Shown: positions 25,746 through 33,699, counted from the first letter of the stretch. The stretch is DNA of 41,846 bases from DASWIG01 sp965371445 (GCA_965371445.1 CBDUYN010000079.1:1-41846); one strand, 5' to 3'. Notes: generated by a model not told the origin, from the sequence alone. Program-made: numbers and translations.

Positions 25746-27010
25746 CGACGAACGAGAGAAACCTCGACCGTTATGCCAGGATCCTGGCCGAGCACGGCGC
25801 CGGGCTGCGCGAGGGCCGCGAGGCCTTCGTCCGCGGCGAGGTCGCTCACCGCGACCTCGTCCTGCGAGTCGCCGAAGCCGCCTACGACTGTGGCGCCAAG
25901 GCGGTCCACATCTGGCTGAACGACCCCCTCGCGCACGCCCAGGTCATCCGCCGGGCGTCTCCCGAGCAGATCGACATCTATCGGCGCGACGAGCAGCGCT
26001 GGTTCGAGGACCTCGTCCGTGTCCGAGGCGCTTTGATCTCGCTCAAGGGTGAAGAGTATCCGACCCTCATGCAGGAGCTCGCCCGCGACCACCCGGAGGC
26101 GCACGCCGCGGCTACCCGCGCGACGCAGAAGATCATCACCACCTTTCACTCCCACGGCATCAACCGCGGCCTCTGTCCTTGGGTGGTCGCGGGAGCCGTG
26201 ACGCCGGGCTGGGCCCAGCGGGTCTTCCCCGACCTCGACGAGGCCGAGGCCACGGAACGCCTCTGGGAGCAGGTCTTGCGCTTCACCCTCGCCGACCGCG
26301 AGGACGCGGTCGAGGCCGCGGCGGCCAAGGAGCGCCTGCTGCACGTCCGGCGCCGCGAGCTGAGCGCCCTGGCCATTCGCGAGATTCACGTGAGCGGCGG
26401 TGGAACCGACCTGACGGTGGAGCTTAGCGAGCGCGCCCGCTGGCTCGGTGGCTCGAAGACGACCGCCGACGGCACCGTCTTCAATGCCAACGTGCCCAGT
26501 GAGGAGAGCTTCACCACTCCCGACCGCCGGGCGACCCGAGGCCGGGTCGTGGCCACGATGCCGTTTCGCCTCGCCAGCGGAGCGATCGTGTCCGACCTCG
26601 TCCTGACTTTCGAGGACGGACGCATCACGGATTGCGACGCTGGCGAAGGCAAGCGTCTTTTCGCCGACTGGATCGCGAGCGACGACGGCGCCCGTTACCT
26701 GGGCGAATTCGCTCTCGTCGGACAGGACTCCCCGATCGCGCAAAGCGGCCTCTTTTTCGAGCACACCCTCTACGACGAGAACGCCTGGTCGCATCTCGCC
26801 ATCGGCCGCGCCTACGCCACGGCCCTTGACGGCGGCACCGAGATGAGCGCCGCCGAGCTCGAAGAGCTGGGCTGCAACACCTCGACGATCCACACCGACA
26901 TCATGTTCGGCTCCGAGGACGTCACGATCGTCGCCACGCGGAGCCGCGAGGGCGAGGTGGTCCTCCTGGAGCGGGGGCACTGGACCGAGCGCTTTCAGCA
27001 GCAACCGTAG
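25742..27010 (+). CDS. M29-family metallo-aminopeptidase
   Basis: A 422-residue leucyl aminopeptidase of the thermophilic M29 (AmpS/AmpT) family, a cytoplasmic dimetal exopeptidase. Metal-ligand segments are recognisable: NVPSEESFTTPDR, YLGEFALVGQDSPI, FFEHTLYDENAWSHLAIG and STIHTDIMFGSED. GRVVATMPF and LTFEDGRI are also typical. Length fits the family. The start is TTG 25742, overlapping the previous stop as TTGA, with GAGG 10 bases upstream. Why a peptidase is translationally coupled to a fatty-acyl type KR-DH protein is unclear; it could trim a peptide or aminoacyl product, or be an unrelated passenger. The TAG stop lies in the left arm of a long inverted repeat. Confidence 0.9.
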   Translation: MTTNERNLDRYARILAEHGAGLREGREAFVRGEVAHRDLVLRVAEAAYDCGAKAVHIWLNDPLAHAQVIRRASPEQIDIYRRDEQRWFEDLVRVRGALISLKGEEYPTLMQELARDHPEAHAAATRATQKIITTFHSHGINRGLCPWVVAGAVTPGWAQRVFPDLDEAEATERLWEQVLRFTLADREDAVEAAAAKERLLHVRRRELSALAIREIHVSGGGTDLTVELSERARWLGGSKTTADGTVFNANVPSEESFTTPDRRATRGRVVATMPFRLASGAIVSDLVLTFEDGRITDCDAGEGKRLFADWIASDDGARYLGEFALVGQDSPIAQSGLFFEHTLYDENAWSHLAIGRAYATALDGGTEMSAAELEELGCNTSTIHTDIMFGSEDVTIVATRSREGEVVLLERGHWTERFQQQP

Positions 27011-27053
27011 GGCAGGCTATTATGCCGTGCTCGGCGTAATAGCCTGCCCTACG
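27006..27053. repeat. Perfect-looking long inverted repeat, likely terminator or REP-like element
   Basis: Arms of 22 bases (27006-27027 and 27032-27053) with one mismatch and a 4-base loop; the arm begins CGTAGGGCAGGCTATTA. It supplies the TAG stop of the aminopeptidase gene and sits between it and the end of tRNA-Cys, so it could end transcription from both sides. Its GTAGGG end resembles the palindromes at 33652 and 36214. Confidence 0.7.
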
Positions 27054-27092
27054 AAGGCGTCTCGATTATCTGAGAGCAAGGATGCGGAGGGC

Positions 27093-27167
27093 TGGAGGCG
27101 ACGGCCGGATTCGAACCGGCGAATGAGGGTTTTGCAGACCCTTGCCTTACCACTTGGCCACGTCGCC
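27093..27167 (-). tRNA. tRNA-Cys (anticodon GCA)
   Basis: The minus strand folds as a cloverleaf. Acceptor GGCGACG pairs with CGTCGCC, the anticodon loop is CTGCAAA (GCA), the T arm holds GGTTCGAATCC, the discriminator is U, and CCA is encoded. It is 75 nt with CCA. It lies 13 bases after tRNA-Gly and in the same direction as cysS, whose product charges it. Confidence 0.95.
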
Positions 27168-27180
27168 CCGGGGGGAGATT

Positions 27181-27255
27181 TGGAGCGGGAAACGGGATTT
27201 GAACCCGCGACCCCAACCTTGGCAAGGTTGTGCTCTACCACTGAGCTATTCCCGC
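27181..27255 (-). tRNA. tRNA-Gly (anticodon GCC)
   Basis: The minus strand reads GCGGGAATAGCTCAGTGGTA at the 5' end. Acceptor GCGGGAA pairs with TTCCCGC, the anticodon stem CAACC/GGTTG has loop TTGCCAA (GCC), the T arm is GGGTTCAAATCCC, and CCA is encoded. It lies 47 bases after yraN and 13 before tRNA-Cys, probably in one transcript. Confidence 0.95.
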
Positions 27256-27302
27256 TCCGGGAAAGCCAAGAATATGGAGCCGTCCCCCCCCTGTCAACCC
27301 GT

Positions 27303-27689
27303 TCAAGCCGTGAAAGCGTCTTCGACTAGAGTAAATCGCCAGCCGCCTTGCGTCAGGTCCATCGCCAGGACGTCGAAGCGGCAAGGGGCCTCGGTCGGGT
27401 GCTGGGCGAGGTAGAGAGCGGCGGCGCGGGCCAGGCGGCGTTGCTTCTTGCGCGTGACGGCTTCGATCGCCGGTCCGTAGCCGTCTCCTGAGCGCGCCTT
27501 GACCTCGATGAAGCAAAGCGTCCCCCGGTGGCTCGCGACGACGTCGATCTCGCCGGTCTTGTATTCGACGTTGCGCTCGAGGATCCGGTAGCCGTGCTGA
27601 CAAAGCCACTCGACGGCGCGCTCCTCCCCTACCCGGCCCCGAGCCCGGGTGTGGGGCTGGTAGCGGAAGGGGTCCCGGTCGCGGCGCAC
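27303..27689 (-). CDS. yraN: YraN/UPF0102 family nuclease-fold protein
   Basis: A 128-residue protein of the YraN family, small restriction-nuclease-fold proteins of unclear cellular role, often linked to Holliday-junction or DNA processing. Core motifs are GRVGEERAVEWLCQHGYRIL, GEIDVVASHRGTLCFIEVKA and the helix VTRKKQRRLARAAALYL. The acid/lysine set D, E, K of the PD-(D/E)XK fold is present in GEID and IEVKAR. The start is GTG 27689, 10 bases after the cysS stop, with GGAGGGG just before it. It is followed by two tRNA genes on the same strand. Confidence 0.85.
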   Translation of the reverse strand: MRRDRDPFRYQPHTRARGRVGEERAVEWLCQHGYRILERNVEYKTGEIDVVASHRGTLCFIEVKARSGDGYGPAIEAVTRKKQRRLARAAALYLAQHPTEAPCRFDVLAMDLTQGGWRFTLVEDAFTA

Positions 27690-27699
27690 GGCCCCTCCG

Positions 27700-29136
27700 T
27701 CAACCGCGGCGCCAGCGAGTGCCCTGGTGGGGAGTGTCCTCGATGACGACACCGGCCTCCAGGAGCTCGTCGCGAATCCGGTCGGAGGTGGCGAAGTCGC
27801 GCTTTGCCCGCGCTTCCCGGCGCTCGGCGAGGCGCTGCTCGATCTCCTCGTCGCTCGGCCCCTTACCGGCGGTGTCGCGTCGCCACTCGGCCGGATCGAG
27901 CACCCCCAGGACGGAGTTGACCCTCGCCAGGGCGTCGAGCAGGAGCTGACGGCCACCGCGGCCGATCGCACCCTCCTCGACGGCCTTGTTGACCTTCTTC
28001 ACGAAGAGGAAAACGGCGCTCAAGGCCACCGAGATGTTCAGGTCTTCGGCGAGCGCCGCGGCGAAGCCCTCGACAAGCTCCTCGGCCGCCGCCGCCATCT
28101 CCGGCGAACCCTCGCCCGAGTCCTCGCAGCTCTCCAGCCGAAAACGCATCTCGTCGACCCGGCGCAGCGCGGCACCCGCCGCCTTGAGCGACTCGAACGT
28201 GAAATTCAGTTTCTGGCGGTAGTGGGTCGAGACGAAAAGATAGCGCAGCGCCCGCGGATCGGCCTCCATCTCCAGGAGGTCCTCCAACGTGTACTGGTTG
28301 CCCAGCGACTTCGACATCTTCGCCCCGTCGACGATCAGGTGCTCGGAATGGAGCCAGGTGTGGACGAACGTCTGCCCTGTCGCCGACTCGCTCTGGGCGA
28401 TCTCGTTCTCGTGGTGGGGGAACATATTGTCGACCCCGCCGCAGTGGATGTCGAAGCTCTCGCCGAGGTACTTCATGCCCATGGCCGAGCATTCGACGTG
28501 CCAGCCGGGCCGGCCCGGACCCCAGGGGGAATCCCAGGCCGGCTCGCCGTCTTTGGCCGCCTTCCAGAGGACGAAGTCGCGGACGTCTTCTTTCCCGTAC
28601 TCGTCGTTGGCCACCCGCTCGCCGCGGCGGACTTTCTCCGGGTCGACTCCGGAGAGCCGTCCGTAGTCCTCGTCCGAGGCGATGCGGAAAAAGACCGAGC
28701 CGTCCTCGGCGACATAGGCGTGGCCGTTGCGGAGGAGCTTCTCGGTCAGCTCGATCATCTCCGGGATGTGCTCGGTGGCCCGCGGGTAGCGCTCGGCACG
28801 CTGGAGGTGAAGGGTGTCGAGGTCGGCAAAGAACGACTCGACGTACTCCGCCGTGAATTCGTCGAGCCCGACACCTCTCTCGGCGGCACCGCGGATCGTC
28901 TTGTCGTCGACGTCGGTCAGGTTCATGACGTGGTCGACCTCGTAGCCGAGGAAAAGGAGGCTGCGCCGCAGCAGGTCCTCGAAGAGGAAGGTCCGGTGGT
29001 TGCCGATGTGGACGTGGCTGTAGACCGTCGGACCGCAGGTGTAGAGCCGCACCTTCCCGGGCTCGAGAGGCCGAAAGGTCTCCGAGCGCCGCCCGAGGGA
29101 GTTGAAGAAGCGAATTTCGCGGGGAGTGGATGCCAT
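27700..29136 (-). CDS. cysS: Cysteinyl-tRNA synthetase
   Basis: A 478-residue class I aminoacyl-tRNA synthetase that loads cysteine onto tRNA-Cys. The HIGN form of the HIGH motif is in YSHVHIGNHRTF, with zinc ligand C34 in LYTCGPTVY. The second zinc block is in WHVECSAMGMKYLG and CGGVDNMFPHHENEIAQ. The KMSKS loop is at 273-277. The C-terminal helical domain and short tail give a normal length. AGGGA precedes the ATG. It lies 12 bases after def and upstream of yraN and tRNA-Cys, its own substrate gene, all in one direction. Confidence 0.97.
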   Translation of the reverse strand: MASTPREIRFFNSLGRRSETFRPLEPGKVRLYTCGPTVYSHVHIGNHRTFLFEDLLRRSLLFLGYEVDHVMNLTDVDDKTIRGAAERGVGLDEFTAEYVESFFADLDTLHLQRAERYPRATEHIPEMIELTEKLLRNGHAYVAEDGSVFFRIASDEDYGRLSGVDPEKVRRGERVANDEYGKEDVRDFVLWKAAKDGEPAWDSPWGPGRPGWHVECSAMGMKYLGESFDIHCGGVDNMFPHHENEIAQSESATGQTFVHTWLHSEHLIVDGAKMSKSLGNQYTLEDLLEMEADPRALRYLFVSTHYRQKLNFTFESLKAAGAALRRVDEMRFRLESCEDSGEGSPEMAAAAEELVEGFAAALAEDLNISVALSAVFLFVKKVNKAVEEGAIGRGGRQLLLDALARVNSVLGVLDPAEWRRDTAGKGPSDEEIEQRLAERREARAKRDFATSDRIRDELLEAGVVIEDTPHQGTRWRRG

Positions 29137-29148
29137 CTTTTCCCTGTC

Positions 29149-29670
29149 TCAGACTGCCACCGCCGTCGGGGAACGCGTCAGGCGCTTGAGCTGGCGCCGC
29201 ACACGGTCGCGCCGCAGGCCGCCGACGTGGTCGATGAAGAGGATGCCGTCGAGGTGGTCGATCTCATGGCAGATCGCGCGGGCTTCGAAATCCTCGGATT
29301 GGAGCTCCAGCTCGTGCCCGTCGAGGTCCTGGGCCACCACCCGGACGCTCGTCGGACGCTTCACCCTCTCCGTCAGGCCGGGGATCGACAGGCACCCCTC
29401 GAAGTCGAGCTCACTGCCTTCTGCGCCGACGAGACGCGGGTTGACCAGGACGTGGAGCACCTCGGGGTCCTTGCCGACGCTTGCATCGACGACGCAGAGC
29501 CGGAGCTCGACGCCCACCTGGGGCGCGGCGAGCCCGACCCCAGGAGCCGCGTGCATGGTCTCGACCATGTCGTCCGCCAGCCGACGGAGCTTCTCGTCAA
29601 AAACCTCCACCTTGGGGCACCGGACGCGTAGCACCGGATCCGGATAGATGCGGATCGCTCTTCGGGCCAT
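29149..29670 (-). CDS. def: Peptide deformylase
   Basis: A 173-residue enzyme that removes the formyl group from nascent N-terminal methionine. All three motifs are intact: GVGLAAPQVG, EGCLSIPG with metal ligand C93, and HEIDHLDG with H135, E136 and H139. The start is ATG 29670, whose A is the last base of the upstream stop (TGATG), the usual pattern of coupling; a TTG one codon earlier is possible. It is co-directional with the TPR/cNMP gene and cysS, forming a translation-related operon. The C-terminal tail (RRDRVRRQLKRLTRS) is basic. Confidence 0.97.
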   Translation of the reverse strand: MARRAIRIYPDPVLRVRCPKVEVFDEKLRRLADDMVETMHAAPGVGLAAPQVGVELRLCVVDASVGKDPEVLHVLVNPRLVGAEGSELDFEGCLSIPGLTERVKRPTSVRVVAQDLDGHELELQSEDFEARAICHEIDHLDGILFIDHVGGLRRDRVRRQLKRLTRSPTAVAV

Positions 29671-30554
29671 CAACTCGCCCGGAGCTTCATCAGGTTCGCG
29701 GCCACGTCCCGATCGTGGTTCTGCTGGCGCAGCACGCTTAAGAAACCCACCGGATCGGAGTTGCCGACCATCGCCTGCTGCAGGCCGTCGCGGTCGAGGC
29801 GAAAGACCGTCCCCGGAAGCGTCACCTTGTAGGTGGCGGGCCAGCTCTTGCGCTCCAGGAGCGCCGACTCGCCGATCACGTCGCCGGTCGAGAAGCTCCG
29901 GATGGTGTAGAGCTGGGTACCCACCTGGGCCTGGGCCTCGATCTCGCCGTCGACGACCAGGTAGAGCACCTGGTGCTCGCCGCCAACCTGGGCGATCACC
30001 TCGCCTTCCTTGATATGATGCATTTGCATGACCGAGAAGAGCTTCTTCAGAAGCTCTCCCTCGAGCTGCTCGACCAGGTGGCTCTTGGCGATCCGGTTCC
30101 AGAGCATCTCGATCTCAAGGGCCCGGTTGGCCGCCGAGGACACCGCCGTCGTCTTGTTCGACAGCAGGCCTTCGATGGCCAGGAGCCGGCGCCCCTCCAG
30201 GCGCTTCAAGCCTTTGTACCTCTCGATGCGCCGCGGCAGCTGGTCGTCGCCGGGCGAGAGCTTCGCCGCCTTACCCAGAAGGGCGATTCCCTTGTCAAAA
30301 AAGCCGTCGTCGACGTAGGAGTCGGCCACGAAAATGTAGGTGTCAAGGGCCTTGAAGACGTTCTTCTGGGCCACGTAGACCTCCGCCAGCTTGACGTGCG
30401 AGTGGAAGTCCTTGGGGTTCGTTTTGACTCTCTCCTTGAGCTTGACCTCCGCCTCGTCGTAGCGCTCGAGGGTGACGAGATCCTCGATCGTCAGCTCCTT
30501 GTCGCTGGCCTTCTCGGGCTGCTTCTTTTTCTTCTTTCCCAAGATCTTAAGCAC
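29670..30554 (-). CDS. TPR protein with cyclic-nucleotide-binding-like domain
   Basis: A 294-residue cytoplasmic protein. It starts with a lysine-rich stretch (MLKILGKKKKKQ). TPR-like helices occupy about 25-120 (ERYDEAEVKLKERVKTNPKD, HVKLAEVYVAQKNVFKALDT). A cNMP-binding beta-roll lies at about 165-285 (EGEVIAQVGGEHQVLYLVVD, FSTGDVIGESALL). The phosphate-binding cassette GESALLERKSWPAT lacks the usual R-A ending (it has P-A-T), so ligand binding is uncertain. No DNA-binding helix follows, unlike Crp/Fnr regulators. It is first in the operon with def, cysS and yraN, behind a TATACT box at 30642-30647. Confidence 0.8.
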   Translation of the reverse strand: MLKILGKKKKKQPEKASDKELTIEDLVTLERYDEAEVKLKERVKTNPKDFHSHVKLAEVYVAQKNVFKALDTYIFVADSYVDDGFFDKGIALLGKAAKLSPGDDQLPRRIERYKGLKRLEGRRLLAIEGLLSNKTTAVSSAANRALEIEMLWNRIAKSHLVEQLEGELLKKLFSVMQMHHIKEGEVIAQVGGEHQVLYLVVDGEIEAQAQVGTQLYTIRSFSTGDVIGESALLERKSWPATYKVTLPGTVFRLDRDGLQQAMVGNSDPVGFLSVLRQQNHDRDVAANLMKLRAS

Positions 30555-30855
30555 TGGATCGCTTCTCCGTTTGCGGGTTGACCAGGCCCCTGCTTCGACG
30601 TCCAGGCGGAAGCCGACGCCGAGGCGCCCGGTTTGCCGCCCAGTATAACCGAGTCGCTGATCGGAAAGGTGCCAGGATTATCCCGTCGTTCAGCTCCCGG
30701 GCCAGACGATAAGGGTGCCAACGGCAAGCGCCGCAGGCCGGTGCCGAGGGATCTGGCCTGGCAGCACGGATGCTGCGCCTCTTGGGGCTCCAGGCGTACC
30801 GAGGCGTGCCGCCCGCTATCGATTTCACGGTGGCAGTCCACTAGAATCGTCTGGA
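30555..30855. other. Divergent intergenic region
   Basis: Three hundred bases between the minus-strand TPR/cNMP gene and the plus-strand membrane protein gene. It holds a -10 box for the minus-strand operon (30642-30647). Short frames here show no recognisable protein. No thiamine riboswitch-like sequence was noticed ahead of the thiE operon. Confidence 0.5.
30642..30647 (-). promoter_or_regulatory. Putative -10 box of the def-cysS operon
   Basis: TATACT on the minus strand, 87 bases ahead of the first start codon. The region 17 bases further upstream reads ACCTTT, a poor -35 match. Confidence 0.35.
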
Positions 30856-31107
30856 ATGGTCACCGAGCACTTCTTCCGCTTCGTCTTCGTCCTTTACTGC
30901 ACTGCCGTAGGTACCGTCCTCCTCCTGGCTCCGTGGACTCCGGGCTGGGACCAGATGGTCGCCTATCTGCCCTATTCCGGGTTGCGATGGTTGGGCTTAC
31001 CGCTCCTGCGGGGCGCGTTGAGCGGCTTCGGCCTGGTGCATCTGGTGTGGGTGATCCACGATCTGGTCAGCATGCTGGGGTGCACGGATGGTAGGGAGGC
31101 CTCCTAG
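30856..31107 (+). CDS. Small two-helix membrane protein
   Basis: An 83-residue protein. Two hydrophobic helices are visible, FVFVLYCTAVGTVLLLAPW and a second in LRGALSGFGLVHLVWVIHDL. The family is not recognised. The ATG at 30856 is the first in frame giving a membrane protein; only a weak ribosome site is seen. The gene overlaps the start of thiE by 20 bases and so heads the thiE-acpS-lspA-rluD operon. A role in thiamine uptake or lipoprotein processing would be speculation. Confidence 0.65.
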   Translation: MVTEHFFRFVFVLYCTAVGTVLLLAPWTPGWDQMVAYLPYSGLRWLGLPLLRGALSGFGLVHLVWVIHDLVSMLGCTDGREAS

Positions 31108-31714
31108 GATCCTGGCGATCACAGACCGCCGGGAGCGCGGCGAGCGTGCGCTCCGGGACTGGCTTCGTGAGCTCGACGAAGCGGGGATCGACGCGGTCCA
31201 GGTACGGGAGAAAGCGCTCTCGGACCGTGATCTCGCCCAACGCGTCCGCGAGGCTCGTGCCGCCTGGCCGTCTCCGAGGCTTTTGCTCGTCAACGGCCGC
31301 CTCGACGTGGCGCTTGCCGCGGGCGCCGACGGTGTCCACCTGCCGGGCGACGGCGTGCCCGCCGCGGCGCTTCGCGAGCGTTTCGGCTCCAAGGTAGTGA
31401 TCGGCTGCTCGACCCATCAGATCGAGGAGGTCGAGGCGGCGTGCGCCGCCGGAGCCGAGTACGCGACCTTCGGACCGGTCTTCCCGACACCCTCCAAGAT
31501 GCGGTATGGTCGCCCGCCGGGCCTCGAGGGTTTGCGTCAAGCGGTCGATCGAGGGCTGCCGATCGTCGCTCTGGGCGGCATCGACGCCGGCCGGGTCGCG
31601 GACATCGCCGCCGCCGGCGCCGCGGGATTGGCGGGCATCCGCGTCTTCCACGACTCCGCAGCCCTCGCCGAGCTCATGGCGGCCTGCCGCGAGGTTTGGC
31701 CTAAAGGGGAGTGA
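31088..31714 (+). CDS. thiE: Thiamine-phosphate synthase
   Basis: A 208-residue TIM-barrel enzyme that joins the hydroxymethylpyrimidine diphosphate and thiazole phosphate moieties to make thiamine monophosphate. Typical elements are ILAITDRR, AGIDAVQVREKALSDRDLAQ, LLLVNGRLDVALAAGADGVH, VVIGCSTHQIEEVEAACAAG, YATFGPVFPTPSK and LPIVALGGIDAGRVADIAAA. The start overlaps the preceding membrane-protein gene by 20 bases, and the stop is 1 base before acpS. No other thiamine gene is in the window. Confidence 0.93.
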   Translation: MVGRPPRILAITDRRERGERALRDWLRELDEAGIDAVQVREKALSDRDLAQRVREARAAWPSPRLLLVNGRLDVALAAGADGVHLPGDGVPAAALRERFGSKVVIGCSTHQIEEVEAACAAGAEYATFGPVFPTPSKMRYGRPPGLEGLRQAVDRGLPIVALGGIDAGRVADIAAAGAAGLAGIRVFHDSAALAELMAACREVWPKGE

Positions 31715-31715
31715 A

Positions 31716-32135
31716 ATGGCGATTCTCGGCATCGGCATCGACATCGTGGAGCTCGAGAGGATCGAGCGCATCCACGCCCGCCACGGCGAGGCCTTCATCC
31801 TCCGGTTCTGCCGGCCGGGCGAGTGGCACCCACGGCGCGGCGCGGCGCTCATCGAGCACCTCGGAGGCCTCTTTGCCGCCAAGGAAGCCACGTTGAAAGC
31901 CCTGGGCACAGGTTGGGCCCAGGGGCTTTCCTTCCGCCACGTCGAGGTGGTTCGGCGCGAGAGCGGCGAACCGACCGTGCGCCTCCATGGCGCCGCCGCC
32001 GAGCGCTCGAAGCGCCTGGGGACCCGCAGCGTCCACCTCTCGATCACCCATGAGCGCCGCCACGCCGCCGCCGTCGCCATCCTCGAAGGAAGCTCATTGC
32101 GATCCGCCGACCTCGACGAGGAAGAACATGTCTGA
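31716..32135 (+). CDS. acpS: Holo-[acyl-carrier-protein] synthase
   Basis: A 139-residue phosphopantetheinyl transferase that activates acyl carrier proteins. The magnesium-site residues D9 in ILGIGIDIVELERI and E57 in FAAKEATLKALGTG are present, and SVHLSITHERRHAAAVAILE closes the fold. AGGGGAGTG precedes the ATG. The stop overlaps the lspA start by 8 bases. It could modify the carrier served by the KR-DH protein about 6 kb upstream as well as fatty-acid ACP, but that is only inference. Confidence 0.94.
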   Translation: MAILGIGIDIVELERIERIHARHGEAFILRFCRPGEWHPRRGAALIEHLGGLFAAKEATLKALGTGWAQGLSFRHVEVVRRESGEPTVRLHGAAAERSKRLGTRSVHLSITHERRHAAAVAILEGSSLRSADLDEEEHV

Positions 32136-32700
32136 AGGATTCACCGCCACCCCCGCTTCGACCCAAGCCCCCGTCGCAGGCACGAGCCCTGCCGCCGAGC
32201 GCGGCGCCAAGCGCTCGCGCTACCTCGTCCTGTCGCTCTTCGTCCTGGTGCTCGACCAGTGGTCGAAGTGGCTCGTCGAGGTGAAGCTCCTCGACCATGG
32301 CAGCCTCGAGGTCATACCCAACCTCTTGAATCTCATCCACGTGAGCAACACGGGGGTCGCCTTCGGCCTTTTTGCGGCCCACGGCGACGCCACCGGCACC
32401 TGGATCCTCACTGGCCTGGGTCTCGCCGCCCTCCTGTTCGTGGGCTACTACTTCCAGGCCGTGCCACTCCGGGACCGCCCGCTCCTCGTCGCCTTGGCCC
32501 TGGTGCTGGGTGGCGCCGTAGGCAACCTCCTCGACCGCGCCCTGAGCGGCGGAGTGACCGATTTCATCGACTTCTACGTCGGCACCTACCACTGGCACAC
32601 CTTCAACGTCGCCGACAGCGCCATCACCATCGGGATCGCTCTCATGGTGCTCGCCACCTTTCGCAAGGCCCCGGAAGGGGCACCCGCCAAGGCCTCGTGA
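32128..32700 (+). CDS. lspA: Lipoprotein signal peptidase II
   Basis: A 190-residue aspartyl protease of the inner membrane that cleaves prolipoprotein signal peptides. Four membrane helices are visible. Catalytic aspartates are D136 in VGNLLDRALSGGVTDFID and D163 in FNVADSAIT; DQWSKWLV and NTGVAFG are also conserved. A polar N-terminal extension of about 30 residues (SEGFTATPASTQAPVAGTSP) is longer than usual. The start overlaps acpS by 8 bases, and the stop overlaps the next GTG as GTGA. Confidence 0.95.
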   Translation: MSEGFTATPASTQAPVAGTSPAAERGAKRSRYLVLSLFVLVLDQWSKWLVEVKLLDHGSLEVIPNLLNLIHVSNTGVAFGLFAAHGDATGTWILTGLGLAALLFVGYYFQAVPLRDRPLLVALALVLGGAVGNLLDRALSGGVTDFIDFYVGTYHWHTFNVADSAITIGIALMVLATFRKAPEGAPAKAS

Positions 32701-33638
32701 TCCTGCACGTCGCAGAGGAGGGAGCCGGCGCACGGCTCGACCGCCACCTGGCCCAGATCCTTGACGAGCCGCGCAACCGGATCCAGCGCTGGATCGGCGA
32801 CGGACGCGTCGCCGTCAACGGCCGCCGGGCCAAGCCTTCGCTCGTGCTGCGCCCCGGCGACCAAGTGGAGCTTGAGGCGCCCGAGGAGCCGATCGACTCC
32901 CCTCTTGAGGCCGAGGATGGAGAGCTTGACGTCCTCTTCGAGGACGACGACCTCGTGGTCCTCCGGAAACCCGCCGGCCTCGCGGTCCACCCTGGAGCGG
33001 GGCGTACGAGCGGCACCCTCGCCCACCGGCTTCTCGGCCGCTATCCGGAGACCGCGGCGGTGGGAGGCCCGGGACGGCCGGGCATCGTCCACCGCCTCGA
33101 CCAGGGCACGACCGGGGTCATGGTGGTCGCGCGAAGCGATCGCGCCTACCGGCGCCTCGCCGCCGCGTTTGCCGAGCGCCAGGTCGGGAAAACCTACCTG
33201 GCCATCACCTACGCCGCACCGCGCCCGCCCTGCGGCTCGATCGACCTGCCGGTCGGACGCCATCCGCAAGACCGCAAGAAAATGGCAGTCAGGAAAACCG
33301 GCCGGCCGGCGCTGACCCGCTACCGTACCTGCCGCGAAGCCGGTGGGCTGGCCTGGCTGGAGATCGACCTCCTGACGGGACGCACGCACCAGATCCGCGT
33401 GCACCTAAAGGCCGTCGGACATCCGCTGGTCGGCGATCCGGTCTACGGGGAGGCGCGCTGGCGGGCGCTTCCGGGCAAAGTCCGCCGGCCGCTCAGGCTC
33501 TTTCCGCGGCCTGCGCTTCACGCCTGGCGGCTCGCCTTCGTCCATCCCGGCAGCGGCGAGCCGGTGGCCTTCGAGGCCGCGGTCCCCGAAGACATGGGGG
33601 AGTTGTGGCGTCGGGTGACGGGCGAAGAGGTCCCGTAG
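32697..33638 (+). CDS. RluD-family rRNA pseudouridine synthase
   Basis: A 313-residue RluA/RluD-type enzyme that isomerises uridines in large-subunit rRNA. An S4 RNA-binding domain is at about 10-60 (RLDRHLAQILDEPRNRIQRW, GRVAVNGRRAKPSLVLRPGD). The synthase domain has catalytic D135 in GIVHRLDQGTTGVMVVA, then RKTGRPALTRYRT and LLTGRTHQIRVHLKAVGHPL. The start is GTG 32697, overlapping the lspA stop. The lspA-rluD order is common in bacteria. The stop codon TAG is followed by GGGC, like other repeat-linked stops here. Confidence 0.93.
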   Translation: MILHVAEEGAGARLDRHLAQILDEPRNRIQRWIGDGRVAVNGRRAKPSLVLRPGDQVELEAPEEPIDSPLEAEDGELDVLFEDDDLVVLRKPAGLAVHPGAGRTSGTLAHRLLGRYPETAAVGGPGRPGIVHRLDQGTTGVMVVARSDRAYRRLAAAFAERQVGKTYLAITYAAPRPPCGSIDLPVGRHPQDRKKMAVRKTGRPALTRYRTCREAGGLAWLEIDLLTGRTHQIRVHLKAVGHPLVGDPVYGEARWRALPGKVRRPLRLFPRPALHAWRLAFVHPGSGEPVAFEAAVPEDMGELWRRVTGEEVP

Positions 33639-33651
33639 GGCCGGGTGTTGC

Positions 33652-33699
33652 TAGGGGCGATCCTTGTGATCGCCCGGCGAATACAAGATTCGCCCCTAC
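33652..33699. repeat. Composite GTAGGGGC palindromic repeat
   Basis: Two adjacent hairpins. GGGCGATC (33655-33662) pairs with GATCGCCC (33668-33675), and GGCGAAT (33676-33682) pairs with ATTCGCC (33688-33694). The outer ends TAGGGGCGA and TCGCCCCTA are also inverted. Both units recur at 36214-36287. The right end provides the TAG stop of ald. Resembles the short dispersed intergenic palindromes of many bacterial genomes. Confidence 0.8.

Noticed and set aside
30555..30855. A TPP riboswitch ahead of the thiE operon
   Set aside because: No CTGAGA-type or ACCTGA-type core elements were seen in the interval.
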